From NCBI GenBank assembly GCA_003118195.1, contig BEXV01000924.1, forward strand, positions 6,338 through 70,337: a stretch of DNA of 64,000 nt. Reading direction: 5' to 3'. The notes under the pieces were generated by a model that searched no databases, was not told the origin of the DNA, and was given only the letters and a program-made list of their open reading frames with translations. Both the position numbers and the translations under genes were made by a program. This document shows positions 13,301 to 26,600 of the stretch, one piece after another (positions within the stretch are counted from its first letter, which is position 1; every line of letters begins with the position of its first letter). This stretch comes from Hemicentrotus pulcherrimus (taxonomy: Eukaryota; Echinodermata; Echinoidea; Camarodonta; Strongylocentrotidae).

Positions 13301-15149
13301 GAAAAGGGTAGTGATAATTAAGCAAAGGACCCACAACCCATGGGGCACCCAGATAAATAACACCTACATCGGAGAAGATTCGTCATACCCCCTTTCTATC
13401 ATCATTTCCGGATACGCCACTACTTCATTCGATTTCGAATTTCACCCTACCGCCCCCATCCCGCCCTTTACCGCAAAATGATTAAACTCGTCACCTGTGA
13501 CCGTCATATATAGCATGTATAGATCATCGATGATACTCCTAATAAAATGCCAAAGCTTACTTCACTTGAAGTAGTCATAGAAAAACAGTAGCTTCTATAC
13601 TCTGAAATCCGTACGATTCTAATTATTATAATTGTTTCATATATTATGGTACTCTTGAAGGCAACCATAACATTTCCGCATATAAGAAACAATATTAATG
13701 AAATAAATACAGAATCTCATGAACCCTAGATACAAGTTATGAAATTTTGTTTACTTACAATCATGAGTAAATAACAAAGATTGATGAAATACGACTGTCA
13801 TTACTTATATACTTCTGTGACCTCATGTATTGATCAGTTCATAGTCAGATGTATTTATTCGAACAAAAACTAGCTCATATTTCACTGATTATAGTCTGTA
13901 CAATTGCCAGATTATCAGCAGACAATGACTAAAATGACACGTAAATACTATAAACTTTCAGTATAGGCCTTTGCCGATGACACTTTGAAAGTTCTGGAAC
14001 GTACCGGGGACTAATCTTCTCACCTAATGTATCAGCAATATGGATCATATTACCCCTTGAATGTAAGAGGTCCACAGAGAAAACGTTATTATGACTAATA
14101 CTTCAGCACTGTGGGGGAAAGTCCCGATTACCGAATACTGTGTCAATATCAAGACATGTATCCCTCGAGTCTACAATAAAATAGGCAAGTGAAATTGCTG
14201 AAATATCTGATACATGCGTCTTCATACCGAATTCTTTTATCATTCAACAGCCAGGCAGCCAGATAATCTAGCGATACGCATTAATACCAGGGTTCATGAG
14301 AAATAGCCTACCTTTAGTGTTGATGTGCCGGGGCTGAAATATCATAACTTACATAATTTAATGAAAAGTCAGATGAACGAACCATTATTTAGAGACACCT
14401 CTAAATAGAAGAATTGGCCCAATCGTGATAAACTGCTTGAATTTGAATTAGCATTCTAGAATACTGTTATGTTCTATCAGTTGCGGATTTAAGCACATGC
14501 AGGCACAACCAGTCCATGCTAATGTTAAACCCCAATTTTTGTAAATACACAAGAGATAAATGTGTATACTTTTCAATTGTTGGACTTAAAACGTGGTAAT
14601 ATTTCTTTTCCTCTGGTGTTTTTGTTTCTTTGTTCAGTCATTTTTAATGGTTGTCAGAGTTATTTTCTTCTTCAGAAATGCACGCCCACTTAAAAAAAGA
14701 CTAATGGATCCACTGGACGTGTGTTCTACGATGTACTATATTACTGACCCGTTGACATCTTTGGAAAGTCTTGGGTGAAACAATCGTCAGATGTCTCACA
14801 GATGACTGGAAATATCTCGAATTATTTTTCGATGAAGTCAGAGCCGAGATATTATAGGCATCCTTTTATGGTTGAGCGTCAGAGATATTATCAATTGTAA
14901 TAATTACACATGCATGCGTGCTAAAACGAAGTAGAGGGTGGGCGGGAGGTTTATAGTAATTCAGTCATTCGTATCCTGAAGATAGGAATTACATGGTTGA
15001 AAGCCCAAACCAGGCCACCTCATAATTCTTACAATAAGAAAAACATCAGGACAACAACAAAAGCAAAAAAATATACCAAAACCCCAATTTTACACTGAGA
15101 ATATTTTGACAAATTTTGGCCAATTAGCCGTCAAAAGGCACATAAGAAA

Positions 15150-15239
15150 TACAGTTAAACCTGCTTTAGTGGTCACCTTTCTACAAAGACCACTTTTTGT
15201 GTTTCCCTTGGGCGGTCGCTATAGACAGGTTTGACTGTA
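15150..15239. mobile_element. Mini-MITE with TACAGT...ACTGTA ends
   Basis: Terminal inverted repeats ACAGTTAAACCTG (15151-15163) and its imperfect complement CAGGTTTGACTGT (15226-15238) are flanked by TA. The inner parts also pair (TAGTGGTCACC with GGCGGTCGCTA). A TA duplication and ends of this kind fit a Tc1/mariner-type MITE. Confidence 0.65.
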
Positions 15240-16449
15240 TAATGATATCACTCCTAAAGTGCAAAGCAGTATGTTGTACAATATACAGCCCACGAGGCAG
15301 ACAGATAGCGGTCTCGCGGGCCTTCTAAAAAAATGTTTGGGGATTCACGAGACCGACCGTCTGTATGATATCCTACATGTTGGTCTTTCGGTCACCCGGA
15401 CAACGTTTCCGACAGTTCACGAGATGGGTATTGTCAGTCTCGAAGGCTGGAGCTGCTAGCTGTCGGTCCATGGGCAGATGACTGGTACATTATATCCCGT
15501 TGTCTACCTCTTCATCAGAGCAGACATCCTGCATGTAAAATGACGTAAGGGTGAAATGAAGTGCACTAATAGAGAAACCTATCATGTTTCTACATGGATG
15601 AGTGCCCCATTTTGACAATACTAACATCAAACCTAGGAGACGTGATACACCATGAAACATGATATATGTCTGCGGGATGCTATTTTACCAGGGTACAAGT
15701 GCGACATGGATGTGAGATTATTCCTTCCGATACATTGGGGCCCCTGATGAACATACCACGACTCATTGGGAGTTAGACGTATCATTTCAGTGAAATACAA
15801 GCAATCGTACTCTTCAAGATCATAAACACAAATCATAGACCTTTCAAATTCCAAATAGTTTGGAATACTAGGTGTCATTTTTTAAAATTTGAAATCTTTA
15901 ATGATCTTAAATAACTCCAAGTATCTTGCTCTAAATCTGCATTGAGTACAGCTGAATGTTATAGGCTATATGGTGTCAAATTATTTCATTACATCAACAA
16001 CAGCCATAAGTTGAAATTCAGGTCAACGAAATTAATTTGTGAAAAGTCTGCAAGTTCAAGGCTTAACGATCATCGACGGGCATGATGCGCCAAGTTGTCG
16101 TCGTTTTTCTTAACTGATGGTTATACTGTGCATGAATCCATTGCACGGCAGAAACAAATCTTTACGCAACACCTGGAAAAGATGTGACCATTCATAATGA
16201 TTTTACCATTCAGCTTTATTTGACGAGTGAGTGAAATTCATGTTGATGAAAACCGCTTCTATCTCAGGTGTTAAGGGGATAAGCAGCGGTGGGATTGGAA
16301 GAGGGAGGGATGCAAGATTCCCCCATGTCATCCCCCTCTGTGCTTCTCTGACACCGCATACCAGCATCATCATCCCATGAAGTATGCCGAGGACCTCACG
16401 TCTCGTCACTGGTCTGTGAATATGTCAAAATGAATCCAGGCCTCCACGG

Positions 16450-16610
16450 CCAGCTATAGCTGGGAGTCATCACGTGACATCACCGGTGTAATGGGATGAC
16501 AAGAGCTGTGTCGTTTCTTTTCCCCGCACTTCCTAATGTGCGATGAGATACCGCGTTGAAAGAGGGTATATAAAAGAAGGTCTGGTAAAGCCGATTGTTT
16601 CACATCATCA
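16450..16610 (+). promoter_or_regulatory. Core promoter of the muscle gene
   Basis: A consensus TATA box (TATATAAAAG, 16567-16576) lies about 30-35 bp before an Inr-matching TCACATC (16600-16606), giving a predicted start near 16602. Upstream are a 14-bp perfect palindrome CCAGCTATAGCTGG (16450-16463) and an E-box palindrome TCACGTGA (16470-16477). The sequence becomes GC-richer here than around it. The first coding exon follows within 900 bp on the same strand. No perfect MEF2 or CArG site was seen close by. Confidence 0.7.
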
Positions 16611-16766
16611 GCAGATATCCACGTCTACGGTTCTCTCCTGCCTCTTCTTCGCTTATTGTTCTACTGTTGCCTCCTCTGTTGGCTTATAACATTCCGCTCA
16701 GCTGAATTGTCATCTTGTAAATTATATTTTGTTCCCTTTTGGATTTCGTTTGAATATCTAAAACAG
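16602..16766 (+). other. Probable 5' untranslated exon 1
   Basis: The stretch after the predicted start site is pyrimidine-rich and lacks a usable long open frame. It can end at a donor CAG|GTGATT (16764-16772). The next acceptor, TATCGTTGCAG (ends 17489), opens the coding exon with 14 nt of leader. The donor choice is uncertain because weaker GTs exist nearby. Confidence 0.4.
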
Positions 16767-17503
16767 GTGATTAAAAATATTTCTATATCGACAACAACGC
16801 TCTCTATATGCATTAATTTCTCTGTGTCTTTTCAATCCGTTTTATTCATATGTTACTCTATACTTGTAATTTACATTCTCTTGTAATTCAAAATGATCCA
16901 CTTTATATCTTAGCTCCAAACATCTAGCAACTACAAATATGATGTTGCTTCAACGTTATTTAAAAAGTAATCAATTTTATGTTACTATAAGCGAATTCTA
17001 TTAAAGTCATCAAAAGTCACGTTTTTCATCACACATAGGAACCGTCAAAGATTTACAGTAAAATGTAATTGAAACTGACAGCCCTACTTTAAAAAAAGAT
17101 GACGGCATTTGTTGAGATCATAACAAATCTGCAACAATGTACAGGCTTTCATAAACATTTGTAATATGCCTACTTCAACCAAGGTACCAAATGTTAATCT
17201 TACTACCATAGAGGATACTTCCCCCTCTTTACATGACTCCACACCAATGTTATTTACTTTGTCATTTTAAAGAGTTATATGGATGTGAATCGAACTTACA
17301 TTAAGTCATATGCAATCAAAATTGGTGGAGGATCGACTTGCATTCGATTCAGGCCAATTGCAACGCTTTACAACACATGTAGTGAATTCTTTCATTACTG
17401 TATGGACCCCGTGGTTTTCTTTAGTAGTCAATTGAGTAATATTCACTAAAGATAATCAAGACATTTCTCTTCCCTCTCTATCGTTGCAGTTTGAGCTGCC
17501 GCA

Positions 17504-17671
17504 ATGGGGAAAGACGCGGCTCCATCCTTTGTTCAGAAGCCTGCCCTGGACCAGTCTGATGACGGGCAGATACTTATCTTCACCTGCAAGATCGCAGGCA
17601 GTCCACAGCCAGACTTCAAGTGGTCAGTGGATGACAAGTCAATCCAAGATGGCGGCAGATACGTCACATCG
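17504..17671 (+). CDS. Exon 2: start codon and first half of Ig1
   Basis: The acceptor TATCGTTGCAG ends at 17489 and the donor TCG|GTAAGA starts at 17672, phase 0. The ATG at 17504 sits in GCCGCAATGG and is preceded in frame by TGA at 17492-17494 inside the same exon, so it is the true start. The protein opens MGKDAAPSFVQKP and carries the Ig B-C core FTCKIAGSPQPDFKW (residues 26-40). This is the typical I-set pattern of twitchin N-termini. Confidence 0.92.
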
Positions 17672-20600
17672 GTAAGAAGACAAATTTGTGTTTGTTTTTA
17701 AACCGTTCACAAGTCAGAATCCTTTACAAATTTCTTTCAAAAGTTGCAGGAAAACCCTCCAAATTACATAACTCTTGGAAAATTATACCACAACGGTGAT
17801 CAATCGATTAAAACATAATCATCGCATTCTCTTGAAATCCTGTGAATTTTTTCCCAGGAAGTCGCAGGTATAAATTCTATTTTTTTTATAAGCCATAAAT
17901 AAACCACATCGGTCAGCAATCATCAAAACAATATCCTAAGCATCTTTCATAATTAAGTCAAGTTTTATTCCAAAGATTACAGGAAATCCAAAAAAGTATA
18001 AGCTATAATAATGCCACATGAAACTTACTTTCCTCGTATTTTTTCTAAGAGTTCTGTACAGAATTATATCTGTTCCAAGATGCAACTATTATCGCAGAGA
18101 AACCTCCAATAATGTATACTACGGATATCAGATAAAAGAAAACTCGATGTGTTGACTACAATCCACACAAAAAAAGTTTAGCCTTAATGGTCACTTTCAA
18201 GACAAAATTTGTTGACGGTGGTATTTACCCCCATTTTACTATGACTGATGCTGATTTATCACACTGCCGCAGCGTTATAACTGTTTTGGCTAATCATGTG
18301 CACATTAATTTGATCATGTATCACTTCACGAGTGGCTGTACCAGACTTGTGCGTAGAGAGTTTCGTGTATAGGTCCCATCCGTATGTCCCATCCGTAAAA
18401 TAATGACAGTTGTGAGTAAAAATAATACTCAAACGCAACTATAGCCAAGCAGAGGGCGAAGATTGGCCTATAATGGTCTATCAAAATAAAGCAGAAAATT
18501 TTTCTTCGCCTAAAATTTGACTTTTTATTTTTTTTAATGTCAAGGTTAAAGCCGACGGTGACGTTTTCGTTGTCAAGATGGAGATCGCCGACATAGTAGC
18601 GGCAGACGAAGGCAACTACAAGATCGTCGCTTCAAACAAAATGGGGACCACGAGTGCAACAATTGCACTCAAATTCGGCGGTAAGTCACGTCCTCGGTTA
18701 TCTAATATGATTATAATTTCAAAATAATTTTAGTTTATGATTGCATTGAGCTTGAATTTTAGAAAACATTGACTAATATAATTAAGAGATGCAGTAAAAT
18801 TTATATTTCTTCAAACATACTTCTCGAAAGTGATCATGTCCAACATTTCCAACATTAACAACAAACTACTAGCCAAATGCTTTGTACATCAAATGAACAA
18901 AATAATATACAAATTAAGATGCTGTATTTTTAAATAAAAATAATAAATTGAAATTGTTCGTATCATTCTGTTTGATGTAGTTGTTTATTTTTGAAAAATA
19001 ATCTATTTTCTTTAAATTACAGACGAAGAAACAGAAATGGAACAAGAGGCAGGGTAAGTATAAACAATTAATAAATACGTACTACGTGTATAATTATAAA
19101 TTAATTGAGTGATTAATGGCGAATTTCGATCAAACAATTATTCATGTTGCTTGCATGATTCGCCTCATTATAAAAGGCTGCGCAGAAAATGATGTACTCG
19201 GATATATCATATACAATTTTTTCTTAATGCAAACCATTTCACCAGTTCCATGCATGTTCTTCTCGTTTGACCATTTGTATTTTTTTTTAAGTTCCCACTT
19301 TAAATTTATTTTCCTTCAAAATGAACGTTTATAACGTATATACGGACAGCTGACAACCAACTGGTCTTTAAACGTACTGGAATCATTTTTATAGTTTCTT
19401 ACTTTCCTAAATACATTTTCGGCATCGGCCTAAATCAAATATGCTTTCACTGCAACATATTCAGATTTTCAACAAAAAAAAATGTTTTTGGGTCACCCAT
19501 TTCAGCCCCGGCAAAGACGGAGGCAAGGGAAAACCGCCCAACTTCACCATGAAACCTGCAATGAAACAATCGGACGACGGTACCAAGCTGACCATCGAGT
19601 GCAGCTTAGAGGCTGACCCCGCACCTTCCATCGAGTGGAAACGCAACGACAAACTCTTGAAGGATAGCGGACCCGGTGGTCATCTCAAAGTTCGGGAGAA
19701 AAACGACGGCGAATTCTACTACCTCTCCCTCGAGATCAACGATGTCACCGAGGCCGATGGAGGAGACTACAAGATCGTCGCCAAGAACCAGCTTGGAACC
19801 GCCACCAACACCATCAAACTCAACTTCGAGAGTAAGTATAGGCTTATTGTTGTATATATGTTTTGATTATACAAGTATTTTGAGCTGTGTGCTTTTGGCG
19901 GGGTTTTGTTACTGTTTTGTAAATCCATGGTTACACGCACATACAAAAATGAATTTTTAAAGAAAATTAAAATTCATCACTATTATTACTTTTTTTCTTC
20001 TCCAAAAAATTTCCCAACCGAAAGTGTCAATCAGGTCTACTGAGAAAGATCCCAACACATGCAATAGGCTACTGGGGCCCGTTCCTAGAAACCGTCATAA
20101 GTCTAACTTCTTGACAATCCCATTGAAATGTGTGTGCCACGCCCACATATTAAATTAATGTACATGTTGTTGGTTGTTTATATGTCCACTGGATTTTGTA
20201 CTCCTTTTACTCTTAATCATTGTTTATATAATACATGTGCTTTCCATAATAAAGTGCCACTATCCACAGTAAATATGGAGACCCCTACCCCCGCCCACCC
20301 CATCCTGGATTGAAGCTATTAGTCCTAGAGGATTAAGTTTACCACAAGTTTATTTTGGTTTCACTATCTCTCCCCATCACTCTATCCCATTTTCTTTTTC
20401 TCTATTCTTTGCCCCCTTTTTGGAGGGGGGGGGGTCAAGATAATTAGTTCAAGTTGGCCGCGTCCGCAATCAAATTAATTTATGAAATCTAATTAACCCC
20501 GATCTTTATTATAAGTTCTTAAATGCATTTTTATCAGAAATATAGACTTTATAAACTTGATATGCGCAATCAAAACTTCATCTTATTACCCCCTTCCACC

Positions 20601-23600
20601 ATCATTCTTCCACCCATTAGAACCGGGAGGAGCACCCAAGTTCACGATGGCACCAAAGATCAAACAGCAACCAGACGGAACCATCCAATTCACGTGCGAA
20701 CTGCAAGCCGATCCTAAGCCCACTCTCAACTGGTTCAAGAACGGCACCCCTGTGAAAGCTGGCGGCAGAATCAAAATTGACGTGCAAGAAGATGGCGATT
20801 ACTACGCTATTTATCTCGATATCAAGGATGCCGGTGATGCCGACGCTGGCAAGTTTGAAATTCAAGCTAAGAACAAGTTTGGAGAAGCTAGCTCGACGAT
20901 TACACTCAACTTTGAAGGTAAAATTCGGTTGCTGAACTGTCCAATTGATGCGTGTGTAGTCCGATGTGCTGTGATTGGTGATGGTGAAATTTTAATAAAG
21001 AGCCGAGTTTGAGAGTGAGAGTGCGACAGGTGAGAAGTCTTTGTAGTTAGTTATACAACTTGTCGAAAATTTTGAATAATGGTAATCGCTTATGTCAACG
21101 CCAACAATGAAGTGATTGAGGCTATATCGTCATCCGAGTCACTGGGGACAAACCTGAGACGTACCTTATTTTTCAGCAATCTTTCTAAAGGATTCACGGT
21201 TGGGAGATTGTCAAAAGAAATCTATTGTCCACGATGCGAAAAGTTGCGANNNNNNNNNNNNNNNNNNNNNNNNNNNNNNNNNNNNNNNNNNNNNNNNNNN
21301 NNNNNNNNNNNNNNNNNNNNNNNNNNNNNNNNNNNNNNNNNNNNNNNNNNNNNNNNNNNNNNNNNNNNNNNNNNNNNNNNNNNNNNNNNNNNNNNNNNNN
21401 NNNNNNNNNNNNNNNNNNNNNNNNNNNNNNNNNNNNNNNNNNNNNNNNNNNNNNNNNNNNNNNNNNNNNNNNNNNNNNNNNNNNNNNNNNNNNNNNNNNN
21501 NNNNNNNNNNNNNNNNNNNNNNNNNNNNNNNNNNNNNNNNNNNNNNNNNNNNNNNNNNNNNNNNNNNNNNNNNNNNNNNNNNNNNNNNNNNNNNNNNNNN
21601 NNNNNNNNNNNNNNNNNNNNNNNNNNNNNNNNNNNNNNNNNNNNNNNNNNNNNNNNNNNNNNNNNNNNNNNNNNNNNNNNNNNNNNNNNNNNNNNNNNNN
21701 NNNNNNNNNNNNNNNNNNNNNNNNNNNNNNNNNNNNNNNNNNNNNNNNNNNNNNNNNNNNNNNNNNNNNNNNNNNNNNNNNNNNNNNNNNNNNNNNNNNN
21801 NNNNNNNNNNNNNNNNNNNNNNNNNNNNNNNNNNNNNNNNNNNNNNNNNNNNNNNNNNNNNNNNNNNNNNNNNNNNNNNNNNNNNNNNNNNNNNNNNNNN
21901 NNNNNNNNNNNNNNNNNNNNNNNNNNNNNNNNNNNNNNNNNNNNNNNNNNNNNNNNNNNNNNNNNNNNNNNNNNNNNNNNNNNNNNNNNNNNNNNNNNNN
22001 NNNNNNNNNACCAACAGAGCCGCTGGAGGACCAAAATTCATCGGCCATCCAACAATGCGCCAGAGCAACAACGGCCACACCCTCACCTTTGAGTCCATAC
22101 TTGAGGCCGACTCAGAACCTCAGGTCATGTGGAGCCTCGGCAACACCCACATCCAAGATGGAGGGCGCTATGCTATCAAGAAGGTCGCTGCTGGCAAGAA
22201 GTACACCTTGACTTTGACGATCGACAAAGTCACGCCAAAGGACGGAGGCACCTACGTGATCTATGTGGCCACCAATGCTGGAGATGCACATGCAAACATC
22301 AACCTGAACTTTGACAGTAAGGACACCAATTCGATCACATTTTTGATCCCCTATAAATATCTCATTTTTGAAGATCTATTCAAATTTGTCAGAAATATCA
22401 CAATTGCAGGAGAGGTAGACTTAGAAGAACAGCTAACAATCAATCAAACATTGTTTTTTTACTGAAATTCTTTAGCCAGTTATTCCTTCAGATTAGAGTA
22501 CAAAACTAGTTTGATGTTCCTTATCTTAGTTCCCTCAGTGTAAATCCAAACATGCATAAACGGAAAAAGGAGTAAAACTTCAATGGAGTTCACATTGATT
22601 CGATGAAGAGTAGTCATTTTAGAATGTATATAAATTCTATACATAGTCAGTGACAACCCGATTTGGTAAATGTTACAGCCATTTCTCCATTTGTCACGGA
22701 TTCAGTCAGGAAAAGAATAATAGTATTCTGTTTTATAGCTTGCACTTACAGGTAATAAAAAGTTTTGGTATGGGGGCATGAGTATGGTTCAAATCAACAT
22801 ATTGGAAGCATATATGCAATTTTATAATATTCATTGATCGTTGTCGTTGTTGAAATCAAGTCTAATTAAGTGATGAAATTGTAAATAACTCTATATGTTG
22901 TATAGCTCCCTCTCAAGACTGATATTACTTTAGCTTTTAAACAATGTTTCTTGACTACAAGTACCATCGGCCGATTTGCTATTACTGTTTGGAAATTTAT
23001 CTATACCTTGGATGGCCGTGAGTTATAATTGAAATATTTAAACTTTAATGGGAGCACCGGTAAAATTTTGATTATTCAGTTCCTCGAAAACAGAAGTGTT
23101 TTAGGGGCTAACTTTTCTAGTACTTATAATACATCCACAGGGGCATCCAAGTATAACAACATTTTAATGATTTACTATCCATCCGATTTTCAAAATTTCC
23201 CAAAACTTTGCATTACCTCTATTGTGCCAGGGTAATTTTACTGCATTATTGTAGAGCGCTTAGAGACTTCTGACAAAGTAAAGTGTTAGGGGCTATATAA
23301 GCACTGTAATTATTATTATTATTATAAATAACAAATTAGCAACACTCTTTCATTCCTTGCTCCTCCAGTCAAAGACGCCAGCAAAGAGGGCGCACCCACC
23401 TTCATCGAGAAGCCAACCATCAAGCAGGAGGACCAGGGTCGCAGGGTGGTCTTTGAGGTCAAGCTGATGGGAGAACCCAAGCCTGGCATCAAGTGGTTGT
23501 ACAAAGACAGGGAGATCAGGGAGGACAAGAAGTACAGGATGAGGTCACAACAGAAGGGTGAGTGGAACTCTTGTTCATGCAGTCCATCCTGAGTAGAAAG

Positions 23601-26600
23601 ACAAACCTGTCCAGATAGAGGCCACATTTTATGTTTTTCCATGATGATTGTTTTTCATTCAAAAGCCTGTGCCAAAGAATCCATTTTCTTAAAATCCTCC
23701 TGCTTATCAAGATCGCTTTTCTTTTTTCCCCCGAAGGAGCATTTATGTATACATTCAATACTCATCATTTTGTTAGGTTAGAGGGGTATCTTTAAGTAAT
23801 TCAATTATTTGACAATTAGTGGATCAAGGAATGATGCAAGTACAGACCAGGCAGTCTTGTACTGTTCAAGATTTTGCTTCAAATGGCCTTGATGAAATAA
23901 AAGATATTTGAATATTGTGACTCCAGGGATAACACAATTTTTCACTTGCTGATTGTCTAGGGGGTTAGTTCTAAGATCTCTTTAAGAACTTTTGAACCTT
24001 TTATATATATTATTTTTAAATAGTTTTGTTGACAAGGTGATCCTAAACTTAATTTGATGACACAATGTTTTGATTTCCTCTACAGGTACAGTTTTAATCT
24101 TGACCCTGCATGTGATATCTTCATAATGGTCTTGATATTAATATTGAAATTTACAGAAATATATAAATATTAAAGGATGTCAAGGATTTCTGGATTTTGT
24201 GAAAGTATTACGACCCTCAACTTGTGTTTGATCTCACGTATCTTGATTTGCGCTGCAGGTAAAGTGTACATGCTGACCCTGGAGATCAACAACTCTTCCA
24301 ACATCGACTCGGGAAGCTACATTGTGAATGCCGAGAACGAGAAGGGCAAAGCCACTTGTACCATCAACCTCCAGTTTGAGCAAGGTCAGTTGAATTTGCC
24401 GGAATTAATTCGTACTAAGATTTACTTGATAAAACTGTGGCCTTTTATGCTGAATAATTATCAATGTGGTATCCCTTCACGTTTTTAGGTACTCTTTACA
24501 TTAATCTTAAAGCCTACGCACACGTGATAGTGTTCAGGCATCACTGCTCTTCCTGTAATAACTTGCACTTTTGAGATTTGACCTTACAACTTGTCTGAAT
24601 GTACCTTATTCTAGAATTGTTTGATTCAGTATAAGAGTGTTCATGGGATCTACAAATAGTTACAAATCATGGATAGACCTGTAGAAGAATTCTGTTTTTT
24701 TAATTCACCTTTGTTTAAGCTGTTTGAATCATCCAATGTTACAGATAAAATTAAAAACACATTGTATGCTAATTGATAAAGCTGTTCTAGGCGGCTATGT
24801 GGGCTCCTTACGGTACATGTAGTTCGATGTCCCCTATGTTACTAAGTATTCTGCAATACTGCAAATCTCTAAATTAGAGATATAGGGTGGTCTTCCGGTA
24901 GCGCGTACTAAGTTAGCGCGTACTTAGTTAGTTCACACTTTCATGAAGTGCCTGTTGCAAACTGATTTACCCTGTACAGATTATTTTAATCCTTCAATGA
25001 AAAGTGTCCACAAAATTAATTTTGCAATGAAATGGAAAGAAAAAGATAATATGAGTGTGAACTGAATTTCAACAAAGTCTTTTGGTAGATTTTCTTTGTC
25101 ATGAATATTGCAGGATAAAGATGACACCTAGCATTCCATAGAAGTGTGAACTAAATTCTTCTTTAGTCTGGACTTAGTCCCGGCTTAACTTATGAGAATA
25201 CCACCCATAGTCTGTACCTTACGGGATATGATAGCTCACAGATGCCCATGAATTGAAATATTGTTCCGAAGGCTTGTTCAGATGTAACGCTGTAAACTGC
25301 TGTTGAATTTGATGGCAACAGAGTGCAGCAAAGGTCCAGGGGGTGTTTCACAAAGATTTTAAGTTGAACTTAACTCTAAGTTGGACTTAAAACTTATGGA
25401 GAACCATTTGTAGCCTTAAAATATAATGTAAAATTAGAAAATGTTAGACTTTTTAAAAATTCCACATCGACCACATGAGATCTCCGTGATAAAAGAAAAT
25501 ATGAATGATTTGATTCAACATTTTATGCCTTTAAAAAAAAAAACTTTTACAAAATATTTTCATAGCTACTAACGGCTTTCCATAAAAGTTAAGTCCAACT
25601 TAGAGATAAGTTCAACTTAGCATCTTTGTGAAACACCCCCCTGGGCATGTTCACTGAGCTCTGTGATATTAGATACAGACATGTGAAGCATATTACACTT
25701 TGCCTTTGTGGTTTAACTGCTGAAATGGATGGCTCAAGAACGAGGTACTTGGAGAGACACTTGATATAGAATTCTGTTTGAGTCACTGAACCTGTCATAA
25801 ACTGACAGATCACTATTGATGATCTGAACGATGCCTTATTGTCACTATCCTCTCTCTTTTTCTCTTTGCTCCGATCAGCTCCTGGATCCAAGTTCGGTCC
25901 CAAGAAGTTCAACCTAAACCCGGTGGTAGAGCCCTCAATGCAGATTGACTTCGGGGCTCCTCTCATCGAACTAGACCTTGGCGAATTCGGCAAGGCTCTC
26001 CAGCTCGGTGGTCAGCTTGACCAACAGATTGAGGTCTCTAGAGAGGGCCCCGAGGAAGTCACTCCGCTCATTGAAGAGGCTGCCCCTGCTGTGAAACCGG
26101 TGGTCATTGAGGAGCTCAAGGACCAGGTCTGTCTCACCCCCACAGGATGAGAAGGGGGTCATTTGTGTGCCCTATACACGTTTATACTAGACCTAAAAAA
26201 AAGATGTTGAATTGCCCTTTAGGTGCCAATACATGGGTCGGTCGGTCAGAATTTTTTGTTAGTTTTAAATGGTTAAATACATTTTTTTTCTTTAAAAAAA
26301 AAATGGTTAAACACAAAAACGGTGAAAAATCAGGCTGTAGATTACAAGATTTTGGGGTCGGTCACAAAGGGCAATACAACATCTTTTTTTTTAGGCCTTA
26401 TGGTGGTTCCCAAGCCCTGTGATTGAGGGGCTTGGAATGTGTATGGCACAAGTGATCCCCAACAAAATTCACCATCAGCATGTCCCATATACTTCATTCC
26501 ATGATAGATATATATACTGGTATATGAAAATATCTTTAGCATGTTGTTGCAGAGAAAAAAAAATTGAATACCCCAACAAGGAAAGTATCATTTGAAATAC

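Larger units (their letters stand above)
7190..16440. other. Intergenic region, right part, upstream of the muscle gene
   Basis: No coding gene is supported. A 103-codon minus-strand frame at 7678-7989 and others of 61-126 codons match nothing I recognise. Identified contents are a decayed tandem array (7979-8405), poly-C runs near 9806 and 10319, and two small inverted-repeat elements at 10214-10360 and 15150-15239. The phrase ATTTCCCCCTAA recurs near 6365, 6382 and 9339. The rest is AT-rich unique-looking sequence that may hold unrecognised enhancers. Confidence 0.55.

Noticed and set aside
20069..20130. GGGGCCCGTTCCTAGAAACCGTCATAAGTC, like the end of a dispersed marine-invertebrate repeat
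   Set aside because: The opposite end could not be found, so no element can be bounded.
21079..22465. Very long frames across the N run
   Set aside because: They are open only because N codons are not stops; only the exon 7 part (22010-22316) is real.
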